This document shows positions 43,270-51,885 of a stretch of 64,000 bases of DNA, one piece after another (positions within the stretch are counted from its first letter, which is position 1; each line of letters starts with the position of its first letter). This DNA comes from Bifidobacterium miconis. GTDB taxonomy: Bacteria; Actinomycetota; Actinomycetes; Actinomycetales; Bifidobacteriaceae. Location: assembly GCF_019331735.1 (NCBI RefSeq), contig NZ_JAHBBH010000008.1, positions 1-64,000 of the forward strand. The letters run 5' to 3'. The notes under the pieces were generated by a model, which ran no database searches, was not told the DNA's origin, and was given only the letters and a program-made list of their open reading frames with translations. A program made the position numbers and the translations under genes.

Positions 43270-45189
43270 CTAGAAACCGGCCTCGCCGAGCTCGACGGCG
43301 CCGGCCTCGCCCTGCGGACGCAGCGGCTGCGTGCCCGGACGGTACGTCACGTCGTTGTTCGACGCGCCCGCGGCGACCATCGGCCACACCATCGCGTCCT
43401 TCCACACACGGAAGTCAATGAGCACCGGGCGGTCGTTGATCTCGTTCGCCTTGCGAATCGCCTCGACGGCCTCCTCCTGCGTGAACGCGCGCATGCCGAC
43501 GCAGCCGTACGCTTCGGCCAGCTTCACGAAGTCCGGCACGTCGAAGAACTCGGGAGTGCCCTCTTCGGCCTCGGTGTGCGCCTCGCCGTCGAGCAGGTTG
43601 GTCTGCGAATAGTGCTGGTCGTAGAACAGTGTCTGCCACTGGCGGACCATGCCGTACACGGAGTTGTTCAGAATCGCGATCTTGACCGGCGTATGGTCGA
43701 GGAACGCGGTAGCCAGCTCCTCGCTGGTCATCTGGAACGAACCGTCGCCGTCGATCAGCCACACCGGCTTCTTGCCGGCGAAGTCGCGCGCGGAGCCGAC
43801 CTGCGCGCCGATCGCGGCCGGCAGGCCGAAGCCCATCGTGCCGAGGCCGCCGGAGGAGATCCACGAATGGGGCTTCTTGAAGTCGATGAGCTGCGCGGCC
43901 CACATCTGATGCTGGCCCACGCCCGACACCCAGATCGTCGACGGGTCGGCCATCTTGGACAGCTGCTCGACCACCCACTGCGGCTGCAGCGTGCCGTCGG
44001 TCGGCTGGTCCTCCGGCTCGTCGTAGTGGATCGTGTACTTCTCGCGCAGCGCGTTGAGTTCGTCCCACCACGGCTTGAGGTTCGGCTTGCCGCCGATCGC
44101 CTGCGAGCGCTTGATTTCGGGGATGAGGTCGTTGAGCACGGTCGCCACGTCGCCCACGATCGGCACGTCCGGCGCGCGGTTCTTGCCGATTTCGGCCGGA
44201 TCGATGTCGATGTGGATGACGCGCGCGAGCGGCGCGAACGCGTCGAGCTTGCCGGTGACGCGGTCGTCGAAGCGCGCGCCGATCGCGACGAGCAGGTCGC
44301 AGCGCTGGGCGGCGGCCGTCGCTGCGACGGTGCCGTGCATGCCGAGCATGCCGAGGTTCTTCGGATTATCGTCCGGCACGATGCCGCGTGCCGGCAGGGT
44401 CGTCACGATCGGCGCGCCGGTGATTTCGGCCAGTTCGGCGACTTCCTTGGACGCGTTGGAGCGCGACGCGCCGCCGCCGACGTACAGCACGGGGCGGTAC
44501 GACTGCGCGAACAGCTTCGCCGCGTCGGCGAGCACGCGTCCGTGCGCCTTGGTGATCGGGTTGTAGCCGGGCAGGATCATGCGCTGCGGCCACGAGTAGT
44601 ACATTTCGCCGACCTGCGCGGTCTTGGTCAGGTCGACGACGACCGGGCCGGGACGGCCGGAACGTGCGATGTAGTGCGCTTCGGCGATGACGCGCGGGAT
44701 GTCCTGCGCGCGCGTGACCAGATACGAGTGCTTGACGACCGGGTAGGTCGCGCCGACGATGTCGGCCTCTTGGAACGCGTCGGTGCCGATCGCGTTCACG
44801 CCGACCTGTCCGGTGATGACGACGAGCGGCACGGAGTCCATGTTCGCGTCGGCGATCGGCGTGATCATGTTCGTGGCGCCCGGGCCGGACGTGACGATGC
44901 ACACGCCCACGCGGCCGGTGGCCACCGCATAGCCTTCGGCCGCGTGACCGGCGGCCTGCTCGTGGCGCACGAGCGTGAAGCGGAACTTCGTGTCGTCGTT
45001 GATCGCGTGGTAGACGGGCAGGATCGCGCCGCCGGGAAGGCCGAAGACGTCCTGAACGCCCAGGTCCTCCAGCGCGCGGACCAGCGCCTGCGCGCCGGTC
45101 ATCTTTTCGCCGTCGACAATGGTCTGCGTGTCGTCCGCGTGCGTTTTCGGCACGCCGCTGAATGCCTGAAGGGGCGTTGGTGTCGCCAT
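43270..45189 (-). CDS. ilvB: Acetolactate synthase large (catalytic) subunit
   Basis: 639 residues, a ThDP/FAD/Mg enzyme making acetolactate from pyruvate. Motifs: LPGGAILPVYHAI, RHEQAAGHAAEGYA (catalytic Glu), SGPGATNMITPIADA, GARFDDRVTGK and IDGDGSFQMTSEELATA with the ThDP Asp. ATG 45189 follows GAGAGGAATC. The 291-bp upstream gap holds a possible -10 (TAGGAT, 45353-45348); no leader peptide rich in branched residues was seen. Confidence 0.95.
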   Translation of the reverse strand: MATPTPLQAFSGVPKTHADDTQTIVDGEKMTGAQALVRALEDLGVQDVFGLPGGAILPVYHAINDDTKFRFTLVRHEQAAGHAAEGYAVATGRVGVCIVTSGPGATNMITPIADANMDSVPLVVITGQVGVNAIGTDAFQEADIVGATYPVVKHSYLVTRAQDIPRVIAEAHYIARSGRPGPVVVDLTKTAQVGEMYYSWPQRMILPGYNPITKAHGRVLADAAKLFAQSYRPVLYVGGGASRSNASKEVAELAEITGAPIVTTLPARGIVPDDNPKNLGMLGMHGTVAATAAAQRCDLLVAIGARFDDRVTGKLDAFAPLARVIHIDIDPAEIGKNRAPDVPIVGDVATVLNDLIPEIKRSQAIGGKPNLKPWWDELNALREKYTIHYDEPEDQPTDGTLQPQWVVEQLSKMADPSTIWVSGVGQHQMWAAQLIDFKKPHSWISSGGLGTMGFGLPAAIGAQVGSARDFAGKKPVWLIDGDGSFQMTSEELATAFLDHTPVKIAILNNSVYGMVRQWQTLFYDQHYSQTNLLDGEAHTEAEEGTPEFFDVPDFVKLAEAYGCVGMRAFTQEEAVEAIRKANEINDRPVLIDFRVWKDAMVWPMVAAGASNNDVTYRPGTQPLRPQGEAGAVELGEAGF

Positions 45190-45480
45190 GATTCCTCTCA
45201 ACTTCTCGTAATCGACTGAATGATCGTGAAGGTGCGCGTGCCGTGCGGCGGCCGCAGGATGGTCGGCCTGCCCGACGGCGGCCGGCGTCGAACGCGGTCG
45301 CGGAACTTGTGGCCCCGCGCGCGGGATGCCGGGCGATGATTCACCCCATCCTAATCACAGGCGCTGAGATACGGCGATTCTTCGCCCATATGCTGGCTGG
45401 GGCGGGAGGCGCGGCCGGTCTCGTGACGGACGGTGCGGACGCGCGCGGATCCAACCGCCCCGTCCGCCATCCGTACGACG

Positions 45481-46254
45481 CTACTTGTCGAGCGCCTTCC
45501 ACGCGACCTCGGCCGCGGCCAGCTGCGCCTTGCGCTTGCTGGAGCCCTCGCCGACGCCCCACACGGTCTGCTCGTCGTCGCCGAGCGTGACGCGCGCGGT
45601 GAAGATCTGCGCGTATTCGGGGCCCTTCACGGACATGCGATAGTGCGGGTCGCCCTTGCCGAGCCCGTGCGACTTGACCTCCAGCGACGTCTTCCAGTCG
45701 AGCGCCGGGCCTTCGGTCGCGACTTCGGCGAGCGTGTCGTCGATGAGCCGGTGGATCACCTCGCGCGCGCCGTCGATGCCGTGCTCGAGGAACGTCGCGC
45801 CGATGAGCGACTCGACGATGTCGCACAGGATGGAGCTTTTCTCTGCGCCGCCCTCCTTCGCCTCGCCGTGGCCGAGCAGGATGTAGGGGCTCACGTGCAG
45901 CTTGGTGCGCGCGATCGCGCTCAGCGATTCCTCGGAGACGGCTTTGGCGCGCATTTTCGCGAGCTGGCCTTCGGTCATGTCCGGGTGGGCGGCGAACAGC
46001 GTTTCGGTGGAGACGAGTTCGAGCACCGCGTCGCCGAGGAATTCGAGGCGCTCGTAGTTCGGCGCGCCCGGATGCTCGTGCGAGAACGAGCGGTGGGTGA
46101 GCGCCTGCACGAGCAGTTCGGGGCTGATCGTGGTGCCCAGCGCCTCGAGTAGCACGTTGGACGGGCTGATCGGCGCCGGCGTTGCGTGCTGCGCGTCGTG
46201 CTGCGTGGCGTGCTTCGTGTTCTGCGATGGTGCTTGCGATGCTTCTGCGGTCAT
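45481..46254 (-). CDS. rnc: Ribonuclease III
   Basis: 257 residues. It cleaves double-stranded RNA in rRNA precursors. Catalytic signature ERLEFLGDAVLELV and the second acidic site CDIVESLIGATFLE; the dsRNA-binding domain ends with GVGEGSSKRKAQLAAAEVA. There is a His/Gln/Thr-rich N-terminal stretch of about 30 residues. The start ATG 46254 is 7 nt from TAGATA; GTG 46260 is less likely. Confidence 0.95.
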   Translation of the reverse strand: MTAEASQAPSQNTKHATQHDAQHATPAPISPSNVLLEALGTTISPELLVQALTHRSFSHEHPGAPNYERLEFLGDAVLELVSTETLFAAHPDMTEGQLAKMRAKAVSEESLSAIARTKLHVSPYILLGHGEAKEGGAEKSSILCDIVESLIGATFLEHGIDGAREVIHRLIDDTLAEVATEGPALDWKTSLEVKSHGLGKGDPHYRMSVKGPEYAQIFTARVTLGDDEQTVWGVGEGSSKRKAQLAAAEVAWKALDK

Positions 46255-46261
46255 GGTCACC

Positions 46262-46267
46262 TATCTA
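46262..46267 (-). promoter_or_regulatory. -10 hexamer TAGATA of rnc
   Basis: It is exactly 7 nt from the rnc ATG with no ribosome-binding site, consistent with a leaderless transcript. Confidence 0.6.
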
Positions 46268-46376
46268 GCCCGGAGCGCGGACAGTGGGCCCCGCAAGCGA
46301 CCGCCGTCCGCCGCGTGGAGGTTTTCGTTCGCTGAGACCGCCCTCAGAGAGCGATCTCTGCCACTCGGGATTTCGC

Positions 46377-46426
46377 GTGGCGGTTTTGGCTCGCTGCCGG
46401 ATCCCGCAGCCAAACAAAACCGCCAC
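46377..46426. repeat. GTGGCGGTTTT-type hairpin
   Basis: GTGGCGGTTTT (46377-46387) pairs with AAAACCGCCAC (46416-46426), enclosing GGCTCGCTG and its partial complement. It is a member of the family at 24.2, 49.7, 57.9 and 63.5 kb and lies between rpmF and rnc. Confidence 0.75.
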
Positions 46427-46443
46427 CGGTGAGCCAAAATACG

Positions 46444-46478
46444 AAAAAGCCCCGCCACCCGTCGATGGCAGGGCTTTG
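46444..46478 (-). terminator. Rho-independent terminator of rpmF
   Basis: On the minus strand AAAGCCCTGCC pairs with GGCGGGGCTTT, followed by TTTTCG, 31 nt after the L32 stop. Confidence 0.85.
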
Positions 46479-46508
46479 CGTTATCGCTTGGTTACCGCGA
46501 ACTCAGGC

Positions 46509-46703
46509 TCACTTGGTGTGGGCGGAGCGGATGGCCTCACGGTAGGTGCGGCCGCGGAAGTTACCGCAGCTCGGGCAGGCCATGTGCGGCAGCGCCGGAG
46601 CGCCGCAGTTCGGGCAGCTGACGGTCTGCACAGCAGACGCCTTCCAGTTCGCGCGGCGCGAGTGCGTGTTGGCGCGCGAGGTCTTGTACTTAGGCAGTGC
46701 CAT
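46509..46703 (-). CDS. rpmF: 50S ribosomal protein L32
   Basis: 64 residues, zinc-binding form: CPNCG and CPSCG ribbons in [20 protein letters not shown]. The start [20 protein letters not shown] is conserved. AGAGGAA precedes the ATG. It lies downstream of the DUF177 gene on the same strand, as in many bacteria. Confidence 0.95.
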   Translation of the reverse strand: MALPKYKTSRANTHSRRANWKASAVQTVSCPNCGAPALPHMACPSCGNFRGRTYREAIRSAHTK

Positions 46704-46870
46704 TTGTATTCCTCTGTTTCGATCGAACGATTGAGCTTAAGCGTTCGGTATCTTAGCGCACCGGGCGTACAAAGTCCAGCGGCGAGCCGCATTCGCCGCT
46801 CGATTGCCGCTGGAGCACGTTCGACAGGAGTGTTTGCCGATGATGCGCGAAACGCCGTCTGATGCCACAG

Positions 46871-46920
46871 GAGCCCCCTCTGATGAGGGAGCTGTCACGG
46901 CTTGCCGTGACTGAGGGAGA
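46871..46920. repeat. Dispersed repeat copy
   Basis: GAGCCCCCTCTGATGAGGGA then GCTGTCACGGCTTGCCGTGA then CTGAGGGAGA. It is the same family as at 29.6, 34.5, 37.2 and 52.7 kb, and sits between rpmF and the DUF177 gene. Confidence 0.65.
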
Positions 46921-46928
46921 GATGGAAT

Positions 46929-47549
46929 CTACTTGCCCGACTCGAGCTTCGCCTTGAGCGCCGCCAGCGAGGCGAACCGGTCGTCGACCACGTCGTGGTG
47001 ATGGTCCGGATCCTCATTGAGATCCGCGCCGCACTGCGGGCACAGGCCGAGGCAGTCCTCGCGGCACAGCGGCTGCAGCGGCAGCGATTCGGCCAGCGTG
47101 TCGCGGATCAGCGCCTCGAGATCGGCGAACGCGCCGTCGGTGCTGAGCGGATACGTGTCCTCCGACTCGTCCTCGCCGGCGATGATGTCCACCTCGCCCT
47201 TGTCGTCGCGACCGCGGCCGTTTCGCCCGCCGCGTCTGCCGTTGGCGTCGGCCGACTCGTACGGGAAGAACGTGGTGACGTCCACCGTCCAGTCCTTGTT
47301 GATCGGCTTGAGGCAGCGCGTGCACTCCGTGCTGATCGGCGCGCTGATGCGCGCGGTCAGGATCAGCCCGTCGACGATCGAGTCGAACGAGCCGACCACG
47401 TGCACGTCGGCGCCTTCCGGAATGCCGACGATGCTGTCGCCGATGCCGCTGGGCGCGGGAAACACGGCGTCGATGGGCTTGCTTTGGCCGGCTCGCGACG
47501 CGACCTGCGCGACGGGCACGGCCCACTGGGAATCTTCGGGACGTGGCAT
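46929..47549 (-). CDS. DUF177 (YceD) protein, 23S rRNA accumulation factor
   Basis: 206 residues. The DUF177 family supports 23S rRNA/large-subunit assembly and usually neighbours rpmF. CTRCLKPI and CREDCLGLCPQCGADLNED give a likely zinc site. An acidic/Arg-Gly insertion (nt about 47260-47150) interrupts the middle. It lies 3 bp after the SepIVA-like gene, so they are co-transcribed. Confidence 0.88.
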   Translation of the reverse strand: MPRPEDSQWAVPVAQVASRAGQSKPIDAVFPAPSGIGDSIVGIPEGADVHVVGSFDSIVDGLILTARISAPISTECTRCLKPINKDWTVDVTTFFPYESADANGRRGGRNGRGRDDKGEVDIIAGEDESEDTYPLSTDGAFADLEALIRDTLAESLPLQPLCREDCLGLCPQCGADLNEDPDHHHDVVDDRFASLAALKAKLESGK

Positions 47550-47552
47550 GGA

Positions 47553-48533
47553 TCAGCCTTCCGGATAGTCGTTGTTGTTCAGATGGGGGAGCTGTTCGCC
47601 GGCGTTGCGCTGGCGTTCATACAGTACATTAAGGCCGGCCTGCACGTCGCGGTCGAGCTTGCCGAGCTGCTGCTGGAGGCCTTCCATGACGGTCGTGCAG
47701 TACTTGTCGGCGCCCTGCGTGAGCCGGTCGGCCTTGGCCTGCGCCTGATCGAGGATCACGCGCGCCTTCTGCCGGGCCAGCTCGGTCACGTTCTCCTGTC
47801 CGGCGAGGAACTGCGCCTGGTCGTTCGCGTCCTTGACCATGTCGGCCGCGCGGCTCTGCGCCGAGGCGATGATCGCGTTCGCCTGCGTCTGCGCGGATTC
47901 GAGCCGGCGCTCCGCCTCGCGCATCAAAGCCGAGGCGCGTTCGAGCTGCACGGGCAGCATCTTCTTGAGATCGTCGAGATGTCCCACGAACTCCTCTCGG
48001 TCCACCTTCACCACGCCGGGCGCGAAGAAGCTGGTCTTCGCCTCGTCCAGCATGGATTCCATCTGGTCGAGGATGTCGTACACGGTGGTGAACTCGTCGC
48101 GCGGGTTCACGCCGTCCGCGTCGCCATCGGACGAGCCGTCGCCGGACTGTTCGCGCAGGTCCGGCAGCGAGTCCATCAGGAACGCCGGTCGGGACGCGCC
48201 CTGGCCGGCAGGATCGGCCTGCCCTGAGGACTGCCCGGTCTGCCCGGTCTGCCCGTCGCCGTTTGCATCGGACGTCGCGCTCGCCGACTGTCCGTCCGCG
48301 GCCTGCGCGGCCTGTACGTACGGCTGGCCCGCCTGTCCGTTCTGCTGATACACGGACGGATCGATCGGCTGATCGGCCGGCTGGTACGCGGCCGGATCGG
48401 CGTTCGGATTGACCGGCATCGGACGGAACGGCTGGAACGGTTGCGTTGCGGACTGCGCAGCCTGCGCGCCCGGCTGCGTCGCGCTCGCGTCGGCCTGTCC
48501 GGCCGCGTCGCTGTTCACTGCATCATCGGTCAT
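47553..48533 (-). CDS. SepIVA-like DivIVA-domain division protein
   Basis: 326 residues. A Gln/Pro/Ala/Ser-rich disordered N-terminal half is followed by coiled coil from TTVYDILDQMESMLDEAKTS to the end (ARQKARVILDQAQAKADRLT). In Mycobacterium the division factor SepIVA is followed by a DUF177 gene and rnc; the order here (this gene, DUF177, rpmF, rnc) is the same apart from rpmF. The start ATG 48533 follows GGAGGGG and overlaps the end of coaD closely. Orthology rests on synteny and coiled-coil form. Confidence 0.7.
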   Translation of the reverse strand: MTDDAVNSDAAGQADASATQPGAQAAQSATQPFQPFRPMPVNPNADPAAYQPADQPIDPSVYQQNGQAGQPYVQAAQAADGQSASATSDANGDGQTGQTGQSSGQADPAGQGASRPAFLMDSLPDLREQSGDGSSDGDADGVNPRDEFTTVYDILDQMESMLDEAKTSFFAPGVVKVDREEFVGHLDDLKKMLPVQLERASALMREAERRLESAQTQANAIIASAQSRAADMVKDANDQAQFLAGQENVTELARQKARVILDQAQAKADRLTQGADKYCTTVMEGLQQQLGKLDRDVQAGLNVLYERQRNAGEQLPHLNNNDYPEG

Positions 48534-48535
48534 CA

Positions 48536-49045
48536 CTATTCCCCTCCTTCGCGCCGCGCACGTTCGCGGCGCAACGCCTCCGTGAGCATCGGCACCACGC
48601 AGTCCGGGACCATGCCGGTCACGTCGCCGCCGTGGCGCGCCACGTCCTTGACGATCGAGCTGGAAATGTGCTCGAGGATCGGATCGGCCGGCAGGAACAG
48701 CGTCTCGATGCCGGCGAGCTTGCGGTTGACGAGCGCCATGCCGAGCTCGGCCTCGTAGTCGCCGTTCTGGCGCAGGCCCTTGACGATCACCGTCGCGCCG
48801 ACGCGCTTGCAATAGTCGGTGATGAGCCCGTCGGTCGAGGCGACGGTGATGTTCGAATATCCGTCCTTGGCGATGGCGCGGCGGATCACCTCGACGCGCG
48901 TGGATTCCGGAAACATCGGCGTTTTCGCGGCGTTGACCGCCACCACCACATGCACCTCGTCGAAGAAGTGCGCGCATCGTTCGATTACGTCCAAATGCCC
49001 TGCGGTGACGGGGTCATACGATCCTGGGCACACTGCGATAGTCAT
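48536..49045 (-). CDS. coaD: Phosphopantetheine adenylyltransferase
   Basis: 169 residues. It makes dephospho-CoA from phosphopantetheine and [23 protein letters not shown] carries the T/HxGH nucleotidyl-transfer motif; [12 protein letters not shown] and [20 protein letters not shown] are typical. TACGCT lies 8 nt before ATG. It is the first gene of the coaD-sepIVA-DUF177 cluster. Confidence 0.95.
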   Translation of the reverse strand: MTIAVCPGSYDPVTAGHLDVIERCAHFFDEVHVVVAVNAAKTPMFPESTRVEVIRRAIAKDGYSNITVASTDGLITDYCKRVGATVIVKGLRQNGDYEAELGMALVNRKLAGIETLFLPADPILEHISSSIVKDVARHGGDVTGMVPDCVVPMLTEALRRERARREGGE

Positions 49046-49320
49046 AAGACCATAGCGTACCCCGTCGCGGCGAGTTCGGCGCGGCGTTTGCCGCCGCTTG
49101 CGGCGCGTGTTGGCATGTTGCGGTGCGCACGGTTCGTCCGGCAGTTGCGCGCGCGTATGGTCGCCGCACGTGGGCCGATGCCATCAATGCCGAGCGAGAT
49201 GGGGGCGTGCGGGCGGGAGATGCCGTGATCGTTGCGCAACCGTGCGGCAATTCGTTGGCGGATGGTGGGAACGGTCTTATGATGGGGTTGATTGTTGCCC
49301 ACGAGGATGGAGTATGCGAT

Positions 49321-49668
49321 ATGTCCGCTGAGATGATGACGGTTGCGATGGTGACGCCGGCGGCTGCGATGACGGCCGGCGTCGCGCGCGATTTGGCCGA
49401 TCCGGTCTCGCCCCTGTCCACGCCGGATCCGGGCACCGGTACGGCCGTGCTCGAACGTCCGGAGACCAAGGAGCAGACGCAGCGCGACGACGGGGGCGAC
49501 GCGGACCGCTACGCGCACTACGTGTCGAAGGACCGCATCGCCGAGTCGCGCATGACCGGCCGCCCGGTGGTCGCCCTGTGCGGCAAGGTGTGGGTGCCCA
49601 AGCACGACCCGTCCAAGTACCCCGTCTGCCCCGACTGCAAGCGCATCTACGAAGAGATGATGAAGTAA
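49321..49668 (+). CDS. DUF3039 zinc-ribbon-like protein
   Basis: 115 residues. The DUF3039 core, an actinobacterial family of unknown function, is clear: DADRYAHYVSKDRIAESRMTG, PVVALCGKVWVPKHD and YPVCPDCKRIYEEMMK with three cysteines. The N-terminus is less conserved; ATG 49321 follows AGGATGGAG. The 275-bp gap upstream shows no gene. Confidence 0.78.
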   Translation: MSAEMMTVAMVTPAAAMTAGVARDLADPVSPLSTPDPGTGTAVLERPETKEQTQRDDGGDADRYAHYVSKDRIAESRMTGRPVVALCGKVWVPKHDPSKYPVCPDCKRIYEEMMK

Positions 49669-49674
49669 TGTCGC

Positions 49675-49723
49675 GTGGCGGAAATGGCTCACTGACGAAC
49701 CGTCAGTGAGCCATTTCCGCCAC
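49675..49723. terminator. 23-bp perfect hairpin between convergent DUF3039 and pncB genes
   Basis: Arms 49675-49697 and 49701-49723 are perfectly complementary with a 3-nt loop. The outer part GTGGCGGAAA is the family seen at 24.2, 46.4, 57.9 and 63.5 kb. No T-run. Confidence 0.8.
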
Positions 49724-49737
49724 TCAGCGCATCCCCG

Positions 49738-51057
49738 TCAGAGAACGGTAGTCTCAGTAGGAATCACCGGTTCGCCCTTCATCAGGGACTGCGCGGTGAT
49801 CGGCAGTTCGGCGAGCGCCTTCGCGCGGTACTCGTGCGCGGCTGTGATCGCGTCGTGGCCCTGCCAGCGCGGGTCGATCTCGCCGTGGTCGACGAAGTCG
49901 ACGAGCAGGTCCTTCCATCCGTCGGCCGGACGGTACGCGGCGAGCGCGTCCTCCGAACCGGAGATGACATGCTCGCAGTCGGCGAGATTGTACTCGTACG
50001 AACGGTAGGCGAGCTTGCGGCCGGGCACGGTCGCCTTGTTCTTCGACTTCTTGGCGACCGGCTGCATCACGCCGTCCGCGTTTTCGCGTTCGGTGAGCTT
50101 GTACACCATCGCGCACGTCGGCGCGCCCGATCCGGTCACGAGCATCGTGCCCACACCGTACGAGTCGACGGGCGCGGTCTGCAGCGCGGCGAGCGCGTAC
50201 TCGTCGAGGTCGTTGGTGACGGTGATGGTCGTGTTGGTCGCTCCCAGCGCGTCGAGCTGGTTGCGCACGCGCTGCGCGAGCGAGGCGAGGTCGCCCGAGT
50301 CGATGCGGATGCCGCCGAGTTCAGGGCCGGCGACCTCCACGGCGGTTTTCACGGCCTCCTCGATGTTGTACGTGTCGACGAGCAGCGTGGTGTTCTTGCC
50401 GAGCGCGTTGATCTGCGACTGGAACGCCTCGCGTTCGGAGTCGTGCACGAGCGTGAAGCAGTGCGCGGCGGTGCCGATGGCCTTGAGCCCGTACATCTGC
50501 GCGGCGAGCAGGTTGGCCGTGCCCTTGAACCCGCCCACGACGGCGGCGCGCGCGGCGGCGACCGCGGCCCACTCGTTGGTGCGGCGTCCGCCCATGTCCA
50601 TGCACGGGCGGTCCTTGGCGGCCGACACCATGCGCGAGGCGGCGGAGGCGACGGCCGAATCGTAGTTGAGGATCGACAGGATCAGCGTCTCGAGCAGCGT
50701 GCATTCGCCGAACGTGCCCTCGACCTGCAGGATCGGCGAGTTCGGGAAGAACATCTCGCCCTCCCGGTAGCCCTTGATCGACCCGGAGAAGCGGAAGTTC
50801 TCAAGCCACTTGATCGTCTCGGGGCTCACCACCTTGCGGTCGGACAGGAACCGCAGGTCCTCGTCGTCCAGATGGAACCGTTCGAGCGCGTCGAGGATGC
50901 GCCCGGTGCCGGCCACCACGCCGTAGCGGCGGCCTTCCGGCAGATGGCGCGTGAACACCTCGAACACGCACTTGCGGTTCGCCGTCCCGTCGCGCAGCGT
51001 CGCGTCGAGCATCGTGTATTCGTACATGTCGGTCATCAGGGCCGGTGAATAGTCCAT
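49738..51057 (-). CDS. pncB: Nicotinate phosphoribosyltransferase
   Basis: 439 residues. It converts nicotinate and PRPP to NaMN in NAD salvage. Features: SPALMTDMYEYTMLDA at the N-terminus, VFEVFTRHLPEGRRYGVVAG, and the phosphate-binding region GGIRIDSGDLASLAQRVR. The catalytic His region is HCFTLVHDSEREAFQ. The ATG follows GAGGGAG. It is divergent from the Pr6Pr gene. Confidence 0.93.
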   Translation of the reverse strand: MDYSPALMTDMYEYTMLDATLRDGTANRKCVFEVFTRHLPEGRRYGVVAGTGRILDALERFHLDDEDLRFLSDRKVVSPETIKWLENFRFSGSIKGYREGEMFFPNSPILQVEGTFGECTLLETLILSILNYDSAVASAASRMVSAAKDRPCMDMGGRRTNEWAAVAAARAAVVGGFKGTANLLAAQMYGLKAIGTAAHCFTLVHDSEREAFQSQINALGKNTTLLVDTYNIEEAVKTAVEVAGPELGGIRIDSGDLASLAQRVRNQLDALGATNTTITVTNDLDEYALAALQTAPVDSYGVGTMLVTGSGAPTCAMVYKLTERENADGVMQPVAKKSKNKATVPGRKLAYRSYEYNLADCEHVISGSEDALAAYRPADGWKDLLVDFVDHGEIDPRWQGHDAITAAHEYRAKALAELPITAQSLMKGEPVIPTETTVL

Positions 51058-51165
51058 GGAATCTCCCTCGTTTCGGTTGCTCCCAGCCTACTCGCTCCGT
51101 CCGCGCTCCGGCAACGGGGCCGTCCGCCGAATTCGGCGGGTTCCCGCAAGCGCGACCCGTGCGCG

Positions 51166-51171
51166 TAGACT
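51166..51171 (+). promoter_or_regulatory. -10 hexamer TAGACT of the Pr6Pr gene
   Basis: It is exactly 7 nt before the ATG at 51179, a leaderless start. Confidence 0.6.
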
Positions 51172-51178
51172 GGCCGGT

Positions 51179-51814
51179 ATGAGATTCTTCGCGGGTCTGT
51201 GGCGGCTGGCGATCGCCGCGCTGTGCTTCGTGGGCACGTATGAGGCGTGGCAGCGCCCGGTGCTGTGGGTGTACTTCACGTTCCAGACCGGGGCCGTGCT
51301 CGGCTTCGTGATGCTGTGGGCGGGCGCGGCCACCATTCTCAAGGGCATCCAGCCGCCGGCGTGGCTCAAGGGCGTGGTGACCCTGTACGCGGTCGTCACC
51401 GCGGTGGTCGCGTTCCTGCTCATGCCGCCGGACGACCCGAACTACGTGCCGCAGATACTTGGCATCATGACCAACACGATGCTGCACCGCATCGCGCCGA
51501 TCATGGCCGTGGCCGACTTCATCCTCTTCGACCCGCACCGGCGCTTCCAATGGCATTACATGTTCAGCTGGCTGATCTACGTGCCGGTCTGGTTCGCGTT
51601 CGTCATGGGCCGCGCGTGGCTCGCCCCGACCCTGCTCGGCTCCGGCCCGGCCGCCGGCGGCAACCCGTACCCGTATGCGTTCATCGACTTCAAGGCGCTC
51701 GGCTGGCAGCAGTTCGGCATCAACTGCCTTGAACTGGCGGGCGCGTTCTTCGCGGTCTCGCTCGTCCTGTTCGTCATCGACCGCATCGAGCCGGCCAAAC
51801 CGCTGCTCGGATGA
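51179..51814 (+). CDS. Pr6Pr family membrane protein
   Basis: 211 residues, six predicted membrane segments. HRIAPIMAVADFILFDPHRRF and FSWLIYVPVWFAFVMGRAWL are characteristic of this uncharacterised family, which is distantly like FAR-17a/AIG1 lipid-ester hydrolases. The conserved His/Asp in HRIAPIMAVADF could be functional. It is followed by rph on the same strand. Confidence 0.78.
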   Translation: MRFFAGLWRLAIAALCFVGTYEAWQRPVLWVYFTFQTGAVLGFVMLWAGAATILKGIQPPAWLKGVVTLYAVVTAVVAFLLMPPDDPNYVPQILGIMTNTMLHRIAPIMAVADFILFDPHRRFQWHYMFSWLIYVPVWFAFVMGRAWLAPTLLGSGPAAGGNPYPYAFIDFKALGWQQFGINCLELAGAFFAVSLVLFVIDRIEPAKPLLG

Positions 51815-51872
51815 GCGACCGCACGCCGCTTCGCCCGGTCACATAGCGTGCGCCCGCTTCGCCGGCTGGTGC

Positions 51873-51878
51873 TAGGTT
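51873..51878 (+). promoter_or_regulatory. -10 hexamer TAGGTT of rph
   Basis: It lies 7 nt before the ATG at 51886; no Shine-Dalgarno sequence. Confidence 0.5.
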
Positions 51879-51885
51879 GGGCCTC

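Noticed and set aside
42319-45219. Long plus-strand open frame opposite ilvBN
   Set aside because: Antisense shadow rich in Arg/His/Val; ilvB and ilvN are clear on the other strand.
45190-45480. Leader-peptide attenuator before ilvB
   Set aside because: No short frame rich in Leu, Val or Ile and no clear paired terminator/antiterminator.
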